From contig JASBSZ010000047.1 in assembly GCA_030148665.1 (NCBI GenBank), forward strand, positions 1 through 64,000: 64,000 nt of DNA, read 5' to 3'. A model generated the notes under the pieces. It ran no database searches, was not told the DNA's origin, and saw nothing but the letters and a program-made list of their open reading frames with translations. The stretch's first letter is position 1. The number at the start of each line of letters is the position of its first letter. The translations under genes and the position numbers were made by a program. Positions 8,972-17,789 of this stretch are shown piece after piece. The DNA comes from Alphaproteobacteria bacterium (lineage in GTDB: Bacteria; Pseudomonadota; Alphaproteobacteria; Rhodobacterales; Rhodobacteraceae).

Positions 8972-9018
8972 GCGGGGGCCAGCCCCCGCACCCCCGGAGT
9001 ATTTGAACAAAGAAGAAG
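8972..9018 (+). repeat. 3'-end dispersed repeat, copy 1 (47 bp)
   Basis: An 8-bp hairpin (GCGGGGGC, CA, GCCCCCGC) followed by ACCCCCGGAGTATTTGAAC and AAAGAAGAAG. It begins 10 bases after the livF-type stop. An identical 47-bp copy lies at 23209-23255 and diverged copies at 42323-42383 and, inverted, at 59377-59421. All four sit directly downstream of a stop codon in the orientation of that gene. Confidence 0.85.
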
Positions 9019-9041
9019 GCACCTGCGCGCGGGTGCCTTTT
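9017..9041 (+). terminator. Rho-independent terminator of the LivK-type ABC operon
   Basis: AGGCACC (9017-9023), a loop, GGTGCCT (9032-9038) and then TTT form a compact stem followed by a short T-run, directly behind repeat copy 1 and before the next gene. Confidence 0.7.
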
Positions 9042-9091
9042 CATTCCGGCAGGGGCAACTATAACAGGGGCCAGTTCTGCCGGAGGATTTC

Positions 9092-11269
9092 ATGCAGCGC
9101 CCGATTCCCCTGACCCGCGACGTCGTTTTCATTGGTGGTGGCCACGCCCATGCTCTGGTGTTGCGCCGCTGGGGGATGAAGCCGCTTGCCGGCGCGCGCC
9201 TGACGGTGATCGACCCGAACCCGACCGCGCCCTATTCGGGGATGCTGCCCGGATATATCGCCGGGCATTACCGGCAGGCCGATCTGGAAATCGATCTTGT
9301 CAAGCTCTGCCGCTTTGCCGGCGCGCGTCTGGTGGCAGCGCGCGTCGTGGGTATCGACCGCGATGCGCGCCGCGTGCGGGTTGAGGGGCGGCCGGATATT
9401 TTCTATGACATTGCCTCGATCGACATCGGCATTACCTCGGACCTGCCGTCGCTGCCCGGTTTTGCCGAACATGCGGTGGGGGCCAAGCCTCTGGGCGACT
9501 ATACGCGGCGTTGGCGCGCCTTTCTGGATGATGTAGCCGCCGGGCGGGTTGCACCGGAAATCGCGGTGATCGGTGGCGGTGTTGCGGGTGTCGAGCTGGC
9601 GCTGGCGATGCAATATGCGCTGGAGACACGGGGCGCACAGCCGCAGGTGACGGTGATCGAGGCCCGGCGCGCGCTGCCCGATCTGGGCAACAAGACCCGG
9701 CGCGCGTTGCTGCGGCGCCTGCAAAAGGCCGGCATCCGGCTGATCGAGGGGGTTGGCGTGGTCGAGGTCTGCGCCGATCGGGTGCTTCTGTCGAATGGCG
9801 CCGAGGTGGCCTCGGCCTTTACCCTGGGGGTTGCCGGGGCGCGGCCGCAGGAATGGCTGCGCGACACGGGGCTGGATCTGCATGAGGGTTTCGTCAAGGT
9901 CGGCCCGACCCTGCACACGCTGACGGATACGCGCATATTTGCCGCTGGTGACATTGCCCATCTGACCCATGCGCCACGGCCCAAGGCCGGGGTCTATGCG
10001 GTGCGCGAGGCGCCTTTTCTGTATGACAACATCCTGGCCACGCTGACGGGTGGCAAGCCACGCAAATACCGCCCGCAAAAGGATTACCTCAAGCTGATCT
10101 CGCTGGGCGGGCGCGAGGCGCTGGCCGACAAGTTTACCATGCGCGGCGAAGGCGCGGCCCTGTGGCGCCTCAAGGACCGGATCGACCGCAAGTTCATGCG
10201 CAAGTTTCACGAACTGCCCGAAATGAAGCCGCCAGCCCTGCCGCCGGCCGTTGCCGATGGCGTGCGCGAAATGGTCGAGGGGCACCCGCCGCTCTGTGGC
10301 GGTTGCGGGGCCAAGGTGGCCGCCGGGCCCTTGCGTGAAAGCCTTGCGGGCCTGAAGGTTCTAGAGCGCGGCGATATATTGCCCCTGCCGGGCGACGATG
10401 CGGCCGCGGTGAAATGCGGCGACGGGTTTCAGGTGATCAGCACCGATCATCTGCGCGCCTTTACCGCCGATCACTGGCAGATGGCGCGAATAGCCGCCAA
10501 TCATGCGCTGGGCGATATCTGGGCGATGGGGGCAGACCCGCAATCGGCGCTGGCCAGCATTACCCTGCCCGAGATGCGCCCGACCATGCAGCGCGCCACC
10601 CTTGACGAGATCATGGCCGCGGCGACCGAGGTGTTTTCGGCCGCAGGCGCCGCGATCATCGGGGGGCACACCATGATGGGGGCCGAGCTGGTGATCGGCT
10701 TTACCGTGACGGGGCTGTGCGCGCGCCCGATCACGCTGGCAGGCGCACAGGCGGGCGATGCACTGGTGCTGACCGGCCCCGTCGGTAGCGGCGTCGTACT
10801 GGCGGCCGAGATGCGCAGGCAGGCCGATGGGCGCGACGTGGTTGCCGCCTGGCGCGAGATGGGGCGCGACAAGGGGCCGGCGGCGGCGCTGTTGACACAG
10901 GCCCACGCCATGACCGACGTGACGGGTTTCGGTCTGGCAGGGCATCTGATGGGGATGCTCGAGGCCTCGAAACTGGCGGCGCGGCTGGATCTGGCGGCTA
11001 TCCCGCTAATGCAGGGGGCCGAGGCATTGGCTGCGGCTGGCGTGCGGTCGTCACTGTATCAGGGCAACCGGGCGTCGCTGGCGCTGGATCTGCCGGAAGG
11101 CCCGCGCGTCGATCTGCTGTATGATCCGCAGACGGCGGGGGGGCTGTTGGCGGCGGTGGATGCTGGGCAGGCGGCCGGTATCGTCGAAAAGCTGCGGGCC
11201 GAAGGTCACCGCGCGGCGATCATTGGCCGGCTTGAGGAAGGTGCGCCGTCAATCCGGCTGGCCGACTGA
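9092..11269 (+). CDS. selD: Fused FAD/NAD(P) oxidoreductase - selenide, water dikinase (SelD)
   Basis: A 725-residue fusion. Residues 1 to about 380 are a pyridine-nucleotide-disulfide-type oxidoreductase: FAD motif VVFIGGGHAHALVL at the N-terminus, second nucleotide site AVIGGGVAGVELALAM, and the FAD-closing TDTRIFAAGDIAHL. From about residue 395 a complete SelD follows: GGCGAKV with Cys405 and Lys408 (equivalent to E. coli Cys17/Lys20), GDDAAAVKC, and IIGGHTMMGAEL. SelD makes selenophosphate from selenide and ATP. The oxidoreductase half may supply or sense reduced selenium; that is inference. It converges on and overlaps mnmH by 21 bases, the user of selenophosphate in tRNA. No selA, selB or selC is in the window. 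Confidence 0.93.
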   Translation: MQRPIPLTRDVVFIGGGHAHALVLRRWGMKPLAGARLTVIDPNPTAPYSGMLPGYIAGHYRQADLEIDLVKLCRFAGARLVAARVVGIDRDARRVRVEGRPDIFYDIASIDIGITSDLPSLPGFAEHAVGAKPLGDYTRRWRAFLDDVAAGRVAPEIAVIGGGVAGVELALAMQYALETRGAQPQVTVIEARRALPDLGNKTRRALLRRLQKAGIRLIEGVGVVEVCADRVLLSNGAEVASAFTLGVAGARPQEWLRDTGLDLHEGFVKVGPTLHTLTDTRIFAAGDIAHLTHAPRPKAGVYAVREAPFLYDNILATLTGGKPRKYRPQKDYLKLISLGGREALADKFTMRGEGAALWRLKDRIDRKFMRKFHELPEMKPPALPPAVADGVREMVEGHPPLCGGCGAKVAAGPLRESLAGLKVLERGDILPLPGDDAAAVKCGDGFQVISTDHLRAFTADHWQMARIAANHALGDIWAMGADPQSALASITLPEMRPTMQRATLDEIMAAATEVFSAAGAAIIGGHTMMGAELVIGFTVTGLCARPITLAGAQAGDALVLTGPVGSGVVLAAEMRRQADGRDVVAAWREMGRDKGPAAALLTQAHAMTDVTGFGLAGHLMGMLEASKLAARLDLAAIPLMQGAEALAAAGVRSSLYQGNRASLALDLPEGPRVDLLYDPQTAGGLLAAVDAGQAAGIVEKLRAEGHRAAIIGRLEEGAPSIRLAD

Positions 11270-12319
11270 CCAGTTGTCCATGATCTTGACAAGGCGCGCG
11301 GCGGTGCGGTCGAGGTCGGCATCGGACATGTCGGACATTTCCACCTCTTGCAACAGGCCGGCGCTCAGGCGTTCCTGCGATTTGGCATAGCGCGGGTCGT
11401 AATGGCGTTCCATCAGGGTGCGGGCCAGCGCCACATATTCGCCGTCTGCGGCCTGTTTCAGCCATTCCTCGATCTGTTCGCGCGCGTGAAAGCCGCGCAG
11501 CGCGTTGATGCGGGATTCCAGCTTGTCGCGATCCTCGACAAGATCGGCATAGGCGCGGGTCAGATATTCAGCGCGCGATGCAAGCGGGGCCTTCAGGCGG
11601 ATGCGCGGCGCGGCACGCATGGCCTTCCACATGGATGCCGGCACCAGCAGGTTGCCGATACGGTTGGATTCGGCCTCGACCAGCACGGGGCGGGCGGGGT
11701 CAAGCGCCCGCAGCGCCGCCGCCAGGCGGGTTTCAAACATCTTCTGGCTGGGCTGTGCCGTTGCCACCGGCCCAAAGACGGAACCACGATGCGCGGCAAG
11801 GCCTTCGAGGTCGAGCATCTGTGCGCCAAGGGCCTGCACCCGCATCAACAGGTCGGTCTTGGCGGTGCCGGTATTGCCGTCAAGCAGCACGATCCGGTGC
11901 GGGATTTCCTCGTCATACAGGGCGCGCACGACCAGCCGGCGATAGCTGCGATAGCCGCCGTCCAGCACGCGCACGCGCCAGCCGATCTGATGCAGGATCG
12001 AGGCGAACGAGTTTGACCGCTGCCCCCCGCGCCAGCAATAGACCAGGGGCTGCCAGCCGCCGTCGCGGTCGGCAAGCGGCCCGTCGATATAGTCGGCGGC
12101 GTGGCGGGCGACGATGGCGGCGCCGATCTTGCGGGCCTTGAAGGGGGCATCCTGCACATAGATCGTGCCGACGCGGGCGCGTTCCTGATCGTCCAGCACC
12201 GGCAGGTTGATGGCGCCGGGGATGTGGTCTTCGGCGTATTCCGAGGGCGAGCGCACGTCGATCACCTGATCGAAAGGCAGATCGTCGAGCGTGGCAAGGT
12301 TGTCGAGGGCAAATTTCAT
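11249..12319 (-). CDS. mnmH: tRNA 2-selenouridine synthase MnmH (SelU)
   Basis: A 356-residue protein that replaces sulfur by selenium in 2-thiouridine at the tRNA wobble base, using selenophosphate. An N-terminal rhodanese domain (about 1-130) carries the catalytic Cys95 in YCWRGGQRS. A P-loop domain follows with GNTGTAKT at residues 148-155. Length matches the family. It lies tail-to-tail with the selD fusion gene with 21 bp of shared coding sequence, so the selenophosphate maker and user are neighbours. The start ATG at 12319 has no strong Shine-Dalgarno; the protein begins like known MnmH. Confidence 0.93.
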   Translation of the reverse strand: MKFALDNLATLDDLPFDQVIDVRSPSEYAEDHIPGAINLPVLDDQERARVGTIYVQDAPFKARKIGAAIVARHAADYIDGPLADRDGGWQPLVYCWRGGQRSNSFASILHQIGWRVRVLDGGYRSYRRLVVRALYDEEIPHRIVLLDGNTGTAKTDLLMRVQALGAQMLDLEGLAAHRGSVFGPVATAQPSQKMFETRLAAALRALDPARPVLVEAESNRIGNLLVPASMWKAMRAAPRIRLKAPLASRAEYLTRAYADLVEDRDKLESRINALRGFHAREQIEEWLKQAADGEYVALARTLMERHYDPRYAKSQERLSAGLLQEVEMSDMSDADLDRTAARLVKIMDNWSVGQPD

Positions 12320-12372
12320 GGCCCCTTCATGGGCGATTGGCAGAAAAATTGAAAGGGGGGTACTGCGCGGAG

Positions 12373-12411
12373 TTGCCCGATCCGGCCCGCGCGCCGCCCC
12401 CGCTCGGGCAA
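12373..12411. repeat. Inverted repeat (8-bp stem) between iolG and mnmH
   Basis: TTGCCCGA (12373-12380) and TCGGGCAA (12404-12411) are perfect inverse copies flanking a GC-rich loop. It lies in the 122-bp spacer downstream of iolG. It may be a weak terminator or processing site; there is no T-run. Confidence 0.4.
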
Positions 12412-12441
12412 TGTTTCAGGACAGGAGAAAGAGCGCGGCGT

Positions 12442-13437
12442 TCACACTGCCACATCGACGGCGCGGGATGTGCGGACCGATTCCATCGCCGCCTGCGCCA
12501 GCAGCAGAGCCCTGAGACCGTCGTCCCCGTCGGGGACGGATTGTGCATCGCCGCGAGCCAGGCGGACAAAGGCGGCAATCTCGGCTGCATAGGCGGCCGA
12601 ATAGCGAGTCATGAAGAAATCGTGCAGCGGCGGGCGAAGAAAGCCCTGCGCGGTGGCAATCTCGATATCTTCGGGGCGCTGGTTTTCGGCCTGTACCATG
12701 CCCTTGCTGCCCAGCACCTCGATGCGCTGGTCATAACCATAGGCCGCGCGGCGGGAATTTGTGATCACGCATTGCCGGCCCGTTGCCGTTGTCAGCAGGA
12801 CATTGGCGCTGTCGTAGTCGCCCAGCGCAGCCACCAGCGGATCGACCAGGACCGAGGCGGTCGCCATGACGCGGGTAACTTCCTCGTCCAGCAGAAAGCG
12901 CGCCATGTCGAAATCGTGGATCGTCATGTCACGAAAGATGCCGCCGGAAACGCGGATATATTCGGCGGGCGGCAGGCCGGGATCGCGCGAGGTGATGGTC
13001 AGCATTTCCACATCCCCGATGCGACCCTTGGCAATGGTGCGTTTCAGCGCCGCAAAATGGGGGTCGAATCGGCGGTTGAAACCGACCATCAGCCGCGCAC
13101 CCGTTTGGGCCACCACATCGAGACAGGCGCGCACGCGCCCGACATCCAGATCAATGGGCTTTTCGCAAAAGATCGCCTTGCCGGCGCGGGCAAACCGCTC
13201 GATCAGATCGGCATGTGTGTTGGTTGGGGTGCAGATCAGCACCGCGTCAATGTCATCGGCGCCTGCGATATCGTCGATACTGCGCGGTCTTGCCCCATGT
13301 TCCGTGGCCAATGCGCGCGCGGCCTGTTCATTGGCGTCGGCGACGGCAACAAGGCGGGCATTGCGGTTGTGACTGACAGCGCGGGCATGCACGCGACCGA
13401 TGCGACCGGCGCCAAGAAGGGCCAGATTGATGGTCAT
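12442..13437 (-). CDS. iolG: myo-Inositol 2-dehydrogenase (IolG), Gfo/Idh/MocA family
   Basis: A 331-residue NAD-dependent dehydrogenase that oxidises myo-inositol to 2-keto-myo-inositol, the first step of inositol catabolism. The Rossmann motif GAGRIGRVHA opens the protein. Catalytic residues line up as Lys93 in CEKPID, Asp170 and His174 in FRDMTIHDFDMARF, close to Lys97, Asp172 and His176 of Bacillus IolG. It overlaps the upstream dehydrogenase gene by ATGA and so is translationally coupled. Both run divergently from the RpiR-type regulator and the transporter/catabolic genes. Confidence 0.93.
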   Translation of the reverse strand: MTINLALLGAGRIGRVHARAVSHNRNARLVAVADANEQAARALATEHGARPRSIDDIAGADDIDAVLICTPTNTHADLIERFARAGKAIFCEKPIDLDVGRVRACLDVVAQTGARLMVGFNRRFDPHFAALKRTIAKGRIGDVEMLTITSRDPGLPPAEYIRVSGGIFRDMTIHDFDMARFLLDEEVTRVMATASVLVDPLVAALGDYDSANVLLTTATGRQCVITNSRRAAYGYDQRIEVLGSKGMVQAENQRPEDIEIATAQGFLRPPLHDFFMTRYSAAYAAEIAAFVRLARGDAQSVPDGDDGLRALLLAQAAMESVRTSRAVDVAV

Positions 13438-14576
13438 GCTGCACCCCCGGTGTCTGTGGTCAGGGTGATGCGCCGCCCGCTGCGCGCGGCCTCGGCCACG
13501 GCATGGATCACGCGCTCGAATTCCAGCGCCTTTGAAAAATCGGGATGCGCGGGGCGATCCTCGGCAATTGCGCGCAGGAATTCCGCCGCCTCGATCACCT
13601 TGAGGTCATTGAAACCCAGCTGATGGCCGGGGGCGGGGCAAAAGGCGCCGAATGGTTCATGTGCGGGCCCTGTCAGGATGGTGCGGAAACCCTGCTCGGA
13701 TTCGGGGCCTTCATGCACGAAAAGGCGCAGCTCGTTCATGCGCTCCTGATCGAAACAGATCATGCCGCTTGTGCCGTGGACCTCCCATGCCAGACGGTTC
13801 TTGCGGCCCCAGGCGCTGCGCGAGGTGGACAGCGAGCCATGCGCGCCATTGGCGAAGCGCACGAGAGCGGTTGCAACATCCTCGTTTTCCACCGGCGCGC
13901 GGCCGGATCCGTCGGCCAGCGGGCGGGTTTTATGAATCGTGCGCATGTCGGCAATCAGGCTGCCGATGGGGCCGCACAGGCCATCGGCCATCGAGACCAG
14001 ATGACAGCCCATATCCCCCAGCGCACCAAGGCCGGCCTGCGCGATACGCGCGCGCCATGTCCAGGGCAGATCGGGGTCGGCCTGGTAATCCTCGTCCACC
14101 CAGCCGCGGAAATGCACGATTTCGCCGATCGCGCCGTTGCGGATCAGGCGCACCGCATGGGTGAATGCCGGATTGCGGATATAGTTGTAGCCGACGATGG
14201 TTTTCACCCCTGCCTCGCGGGCCGCGTGCGTCATCTCGGCCGCCTGTTCCAGCGTCAGCGCCATCGGTTTTTCGCACCAGACATGCTTGCCCGCCTGCAA
14301 CGCGGCCAGGGCCATTTCGTGATGCAGGTTGTTGGGCGTGGTGATCGAGACGATATCGACCGCCGGGTCGTTGACCACGTCGCGCCAGCTGTCGGTCGCG
14401 CGGGAAAACCCCAACTGGCCAGCCATCTCGAACGCCTTGTCGGCCGGTGTGTCGCACAACAATTCCAGCCTTGGCGTCGGCACATCGCCGAAAGTGGCCC
14501 GCACCGCGCCCCAGGCGAGCGCATGGGCCTTGCCCATGAAGCCGGTTCCGATAAGACCGATGCCCAGTGGCTGCAT
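13434..14576 (-). CDS. Gfo/Idh/MocA-family dehydrogenase of the inositol cluster
   Basis: A 380-residue NAD(P)-dependent oxidoreductase. The Rossmann motif is GLIGTGFMGKAHALAW, the catalytic lysine is in CEKPMALT, and the Asp/His pair is in GALGDMGCHLVSMADG. Start 14576 has AGGAG upstream (read on the minus strand), while the longer open frame lacks one. First gene of a two-gene unit with iolG. Longer than iolG and only distantly similar, it probably acts on an inositol stereoisomer or a derivative (scyllo- or D-chiro-inositol are candidates); the exact substrate is not visible. An IolR-type operator lies about 30-43 bases upstream of its start. Confidence 0.85.
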   Translation of the reverse strand: MQPLGIGLIGTGFMGKAHALAWGAVRATFGDVPTPRLELLCDTPADKAFEMAGQLGFSRATDSWRDVVNDPAVDIVSITTPNNLHHEMALAALQAGKHVWCEKPMALTLEQAAEMTHAAREAGVKTIVGYNYIRNPAFTHAVRLIRNGAIGEIVHFRGWVDEDYQADPDLPWTWRARIAQAGLGALGDMGCHLVSMADGLCGPIGSLIADMRTIHKTRPLADGSGRAPVENEDVATALVRFANGAHGSLSTSRSAWGRKNRLAWEVHGTSGMICFDQERMNELRLFVHEGPESEQGFRTILTGPAHEPFGAFCPAPGHQLGFNDLKVIEAAEFLRAIAEDRPAHPDFSKALEFERVIHAVAEAARSGRRITLTTDTGGAA

Positions 14577-14605
14577 TTGTGTAGACTCCTGACGCCCGCC
14601 TGAAT

Positions 14606-14619
14606 AGAATATTTGTTCC
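14606..14619. promoter_or_regulatory. Candidate IolR operator 1
   Basis: AGAA-TATTTG-TTCC matches the GGAA-N6-TTCC motif described for the RpiR-type IolR of Sinorhizobium, with one mismatch in the left arm. It sits between the divergent dehydrogenase gene and the regulator gene, where it could control both. Confidence 0.6.
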
Positions 14620-14670
14620 AGCATATGGATGATATTGGAATACGCGCTTGTCAAGAACAAAGGAACCGAC

Positions 14671-15507
14671 ATGAGCGACACCACCCCCGACACCGCCCCT
14701 CCGGCCTCGATGGAGGAATTCGGCACCCGCCTGACCCAGGTTTCCGATCGCCTGCCCAAGAGGTTGCGTCAATGCGCCGATTTCGTCGCCCGCAACCCCG
14801 AGCGTATCGCCGTTTCAACCGTCGCCGAACTGGCCGAAGCCGCCGGGGTGCAGCCCTCGGCCTTCATGCGTTTCTGCCAGATCATGGGGTTTTCCGGCTT
14901 TTCCCAGATGCAGAGGCTGTTTCGCGACAGCTATGCCCAGCGCTGGCCAGATTATCGCACACGGCTCGAAAACCTGAAATCCGCCGGCAACGGGAGCCCC
15001 TCGGCGCTGCTCGCGGAATTTGTCGAGGCGGGGCGGAATTCGCTGGAGAAACTGGCCCATACGGTCGAGGCCGGGGCGCTGGAACAGGCGGTCGAGGTTC
15101 TGGCCCAGGCCCGGATGATCCATCTCGTGGGGATGAAACGCGCCTTTCCCGTCGCCAGCTATCTTTCCTATGTCTTTGACAACATGGACATTCCGTCGTT
15201 TCTGCATGACCGGGTGGGAAACCTCGATCACCGCCACGCCATCCTGCCGGGCGACGCGCTGGTCGCGATCACCTTTGCGCCCTACACCCATGAAACGGTG
15301 GAACTGGCAACCTATGCCCGCGACAAGGGCTGTGCGCTGGTGGCGCTGACTGATGCCCTGAACAGCCCGCTCCACCGGCTGGGGGCGACGGCACTGATGG
15401 TTTCCGAGGTTGACGTGGGGGCGTTCCGCGCCCTTTCAGCCACCTTTTCGCTGACCGTTGCCCTGGCGGTTGCGGTGGGGACAAGGCGCAATTCCCGCGC
15501 GAATTAG
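14671..15507 (+). CDS. iolR: RpiR-family (HTH-SIS) regulator of inositol catabolism
   Basis: A 278-residue regulator with an N-terminal RpiR helix-turn-helix (residues about 15-90, with VSTVAELAEAAGVQPSAFMRFCQIMGFSGFSQMQRLF) and a C-terminal SIS sugar-phosphate-binding domain (about 125-265). Start 14671 follows AAAGGA. It lies between the two transcription units of the inositol island, and GGAA-N6-TTCC type sites occur on both sides (14606-14619 and 15535-15548). In alphaproteobacteria this family represses iol genes until a phosphorylated inositol intermediate releases it; that role is inferred from context. Confidence 0.88.
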   Translation: MSDTTPDTAPPASMEEFGTRLTQVSDRLPKRLRQCADFVARNPERIAVSTVAELAEAAGVQPSAFMRFCQIMGFSGFSQMQRLFRDSYAQRWPDYRTRLENLKSAGNGSPSALLAEFVEAGRNSLEKLAHTVEAGALEQAVEVLAQARMIHLVGMKRAFPVASYLSYVFDNMDIPSFLHDRVGNLDHRHAILPGDALVAITFAPYTHETVELATYARDKGCALVALTDALNSPLHRLGATALMVSEVDVGAFRALSATFSLTVALAVAVGTRRNSRAN

Positions 15508-15534
15508 AAGTTTTATATTGATTTTATTCTGTTT

Positions 15535-15548
15535 GGAATAAATATTCC
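15535..15548. promoter_or_regulatory. Candidate IolR operator 2
   Basis: GGAA-TAAATA-TTCC, extended by one base on each side to TGGAATA-AA-TATTCCA, is an exact match to the GGAA-N6-TTCC IolR motif. It lies 108 bases before the inositol binding-protein gene in an AT-rich stretch suitable for a promoter. Confidence 0.72.
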
Positions 15549-15655
15549 ACCATGCGGTTCGGCAGCGGCGGATGATTCTGCCTGCTCACCGTGTTCCCGC
15601 GTGCGGGCCGAATTTTCCCGGCACGGGGGAAATCTGAACCAAGGGAGAGAACGAG

Positions 15656-16609
15656 ATGAGAAAACCAATCACCGCATTCCTCGCGGCCGTGATGAGTCTG
15701 GGCGCCATGGCAGGGATCACCGCAACGCCTGCCACGGCTGCGGGCGAGCGCTTTGTCCTGATCAGCCACGCACCTGACAGCGACAGCTGGTGGAACACCA
15801 TCAAGAACGCCATCAAGATTGCCGGTCAGCAAATGGATGTGACCGTCGAATACCGCAACCCGCCCACCGGCGATCTGGCCGACATGGCGCGCATCGTCCA
15901 GCAGGCCGCGGCCAGCGGCCCGGACGGCATCATCGTGACGATCGCCGATTATGACGTGCTGAAAGGCCCGATCACCTCGGCCGTGGACCAGGGCATTCCG
16001 GTCATCACCATCAATTCGGGCACCGCCGAGCAATCGGAAAAGCTGGGCGCCCTGATGCATGTGGGCCAGCCTGAATACACCGCCGGTTTCGAGGCCGGCA
16101 AGCGCGCGAAAAAGGCCGGCGTCAAGTCGTTCCTGTGCGTGAACCACTACATCACCAACCCGGCCTCGGTCGAACGCTGCAAGGGCTTTGCCGATGCCAT
16201 CGGGGCCGACGTCAAGTCGAGCATGATCGACAGCGGCCAGGACCCGGCCGAGATCAAGAACAAGGTGCTGGCCTATCTGACCGCCCACCCCAAGACCGAC
16301 GCCATCCTGACACTGGGGCCGACCTCGGCACATCCCACGCTGTCGGCGCTGGATCAGGCTGGTCTGAAGGGCGAGATCTATTTCGGCACCTTTGACCTGT
16401 CCCAGCAGATCGCCGCGGCCATCAAGGATGGCACCATCGCCTTTGCCATCGACCAGCAGCCGTTTCTGCAGGGCTATCTGCCGGTCGTGATCCTGACAAA
16501 CTATGTCCGCTATGGCGTGCTGCCCTCGGGCAACATCAACTCGGGGCCCGGCTTCATCACCAAGGACAATATTGCCCTGGTCGAGAAATACGCCGGCGTC
16601 TACCGCTGA
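15656..16609 (+). CDS. Sugar (probably inositol) ABC transporter periplasmic binding protein
   Basis: A 317-residue periplasmic protein of the LacI/ribose-binding class (Peripla_BP_4). A signal peptide ends near residue 28 (PATAA). The mature part begins FVLISHAPDSDSWWNTIKNA and contains DGIIVTIADYD and IFTINSG-like strand turns (here VITINSGTAEQ) typical of sugar binding proteins. It is preceded by GGGAGAG. It is the first gene of the transporter unit inside the iol island and is probably the myo-inositol receptor, by context. Confidence 0.87.
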   Translation: MRKPITAFLAAVMSLGAMAGITATPATAAGERFVLISHAPDSDSWWNTIKNAIKIAGQQMDVTVEYRNPPTGDLADMARIVQQAAASGPDGIIVTIADYDVLKGPITSAVDQGIPVITINSGTAEQSEKLGALMHVGQPEYTAGFEAGKRAKKAGVKSFLCVNHYITNPASVERCKGFADAIGADVKSSMIDSGQDPAEIKNKVLAYLTAHPKTDAILTLGPTSAHPTLSALDQAGLKGEIYFGTFDLSQQIAAAIKDGTIAFAIDQQPFLQGYLPVVILTNYVRYGVLPSGNINSGPGFITKDNIALVEKYAGVYR

Positions 16610-16620
16610 GCACCACCATG

Positions 16621-16667
16621 AGGGGCGGCACAACCTGCCGCCCCTATATCCACCGCGCAGCGCGGTG
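16621..16667 (+). promoter_or_regulatory. Two tandem intercistronic stem-loops
   Basis: AGGGGCGGCA-CAACC-TGCCGCCCCT (16621-16645, 10-bp stem) is followed by CACCGCG-CAG-CGCGGTG (16651-16667, 7-bp stem). They separate the binding-protein gene from the permease gene, as in the other ABC operon at 5238-5261. There is no T-run; partial termination or mRNA protection is likely. Confidence 0.6.
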
Positions 16668-16690
16668 ACAGGCCATCGCAGGGGGGAAGC

Positions 16691-17788
16691 ATGACCGATG
16701 AAAGAATGAAGCAGGTCTCGAAACTGAGACGCATCATGATCCGGCCCGAGCTGGGCGCGATCTCGGGGACCATCCTGGTATTCGTATTCTTTTTGCTGAT
16801 CGCGGGTGACAGCGGCATGTTCGCGCCGCAGGGTATCCAGAACTGGTCGGTCGTTTCGGCACAGTTCGCCATCATTGCCGTCGGCGCCTGCCTGCTGATG
16901 ATCGCGGGCGAATTCGACCTTTCGGTCGGCTCGATGATCGGCTTTGCCGGCATCCTGATCGCCATTCTTTCCGTGCAATGGGGCTGGCCCAGCTGGCTGG
17001 CGATTCTGGTCGCCTTTGCTGTCTGTGTCTCGATCGGGGCGCTCAACGGATTTCTTGTCATCAAGACCGGACTGCCCAGCTTTATCGTGACGCTTGCCTT
17101 TCTTTACATCCTGCGGGGGCTGACGATCTGGCTGTCGATCCTGACCACGCAGAAAACCGTGATCGGCGGCGTGCGCAAGGCTGCCGAAGGCGACTGGCTT
17201 GCGCCCGTCTTTGGCGGCAAGATCCTGACCGGCCTGTTCCAGTGGATGGGCGATCAGGGCTGGATCGAGACATTTTCCCGCGGCACCCGCGCAGGCCAAC
17301 CCGTGGTCGAGGGGATTCCCATGCTCATCATCTGGGCGCTGGGGCTGATCATCTTTGGCCAGTGGCTGCTGACGCGCACCCGTTTCGGCAACTGGATCTT
17401 TGCCGCCGGCGGTGACCCCCAGGCGGCATCCTATGTCGGGGTGCCCGTCAACCGGGTCAAGATACTGATGTTCATGTTCACGGCCTTTACCGCCACGGTC
17501 TTTGCCACCTCGCAAGTGATGGAATTCGGATCCGCCGCCGCCGACCGCGGGCTGCTGAAGGAATTCGAGGCAATCATCTCGGTCGTCATCGGTGGGGCGT
17601 TGCTGACAGGCGGTTACGGTTCGGTCGTGGGCGCGGCACTTGGGGCGCTGATATTCGGCGTCGTGCAGCAGGGGCTGTTCTTTTCGGGCGCCGAAAGTTC
17701 GCTGTTCCGGGTGTTCCTGGGCACCATCCTGATTCTGGCCGTGATCCTGAACACCTATATCCGCCGCATCATCACGGGGGAGCGTTGA
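16691..17788 (+). CDS. Sugar (inositol) ABC transporter permease, ribose type
   Basis: A 365-residue inner-membrane permease of the BPD_transp_2 (RbsC-like) class with about nine or ten hydrophobic segments. Typical features are [15 protein letters not shown] near residue 77, [25 protein letters not shown], the cytoplasmic loop [25 protein letters not shown], and [18 protein letters not shown] long loop between helices holds [14 protein letters not shown]. It pairs with the ATPase 1 base downstream. Confidence 0.88.
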   Translation: MTDERMKQVSKLRRIMIRPELGAISGTILVFVFFLLIAGDSGMFAPQGIQNWSVVSAQFAIIAVGACLLMIAGEFDLSVGSMIGFAGILIAILSVQWGWPSWLAILVAFAVCVSIGALNGFLVIKTGLPSFIVTLAFLYILRGLTIWLSILTTQKTVIGGVRKAAEGDWLAPVFGGKILTGLFQWMGDQGWIETFSRGTRAGQPVVEGIPMLIIWALGLIIFGQWLLTRTRFGNWIFAAGGDPQAASYVGVPVNRVKILMFMFTAFTATVFATSQVMEFGSAAADRGLLKEFEAIISVVIGGALLTGGYGSVVGAALGALIFGVVQQGLFFSGAESSLFRVFLGTILILAVILNTYIRRIITGER

Positions 17789-17789
17789 G

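Noticed and set aside
9092-11269. Selenocysteine (in-frame UGA) or selenoprotein genes near selD
   Set aside because: No gene here needs read-through of an in-frame TGA to reach full length, and selA, selB and selC are not seen.
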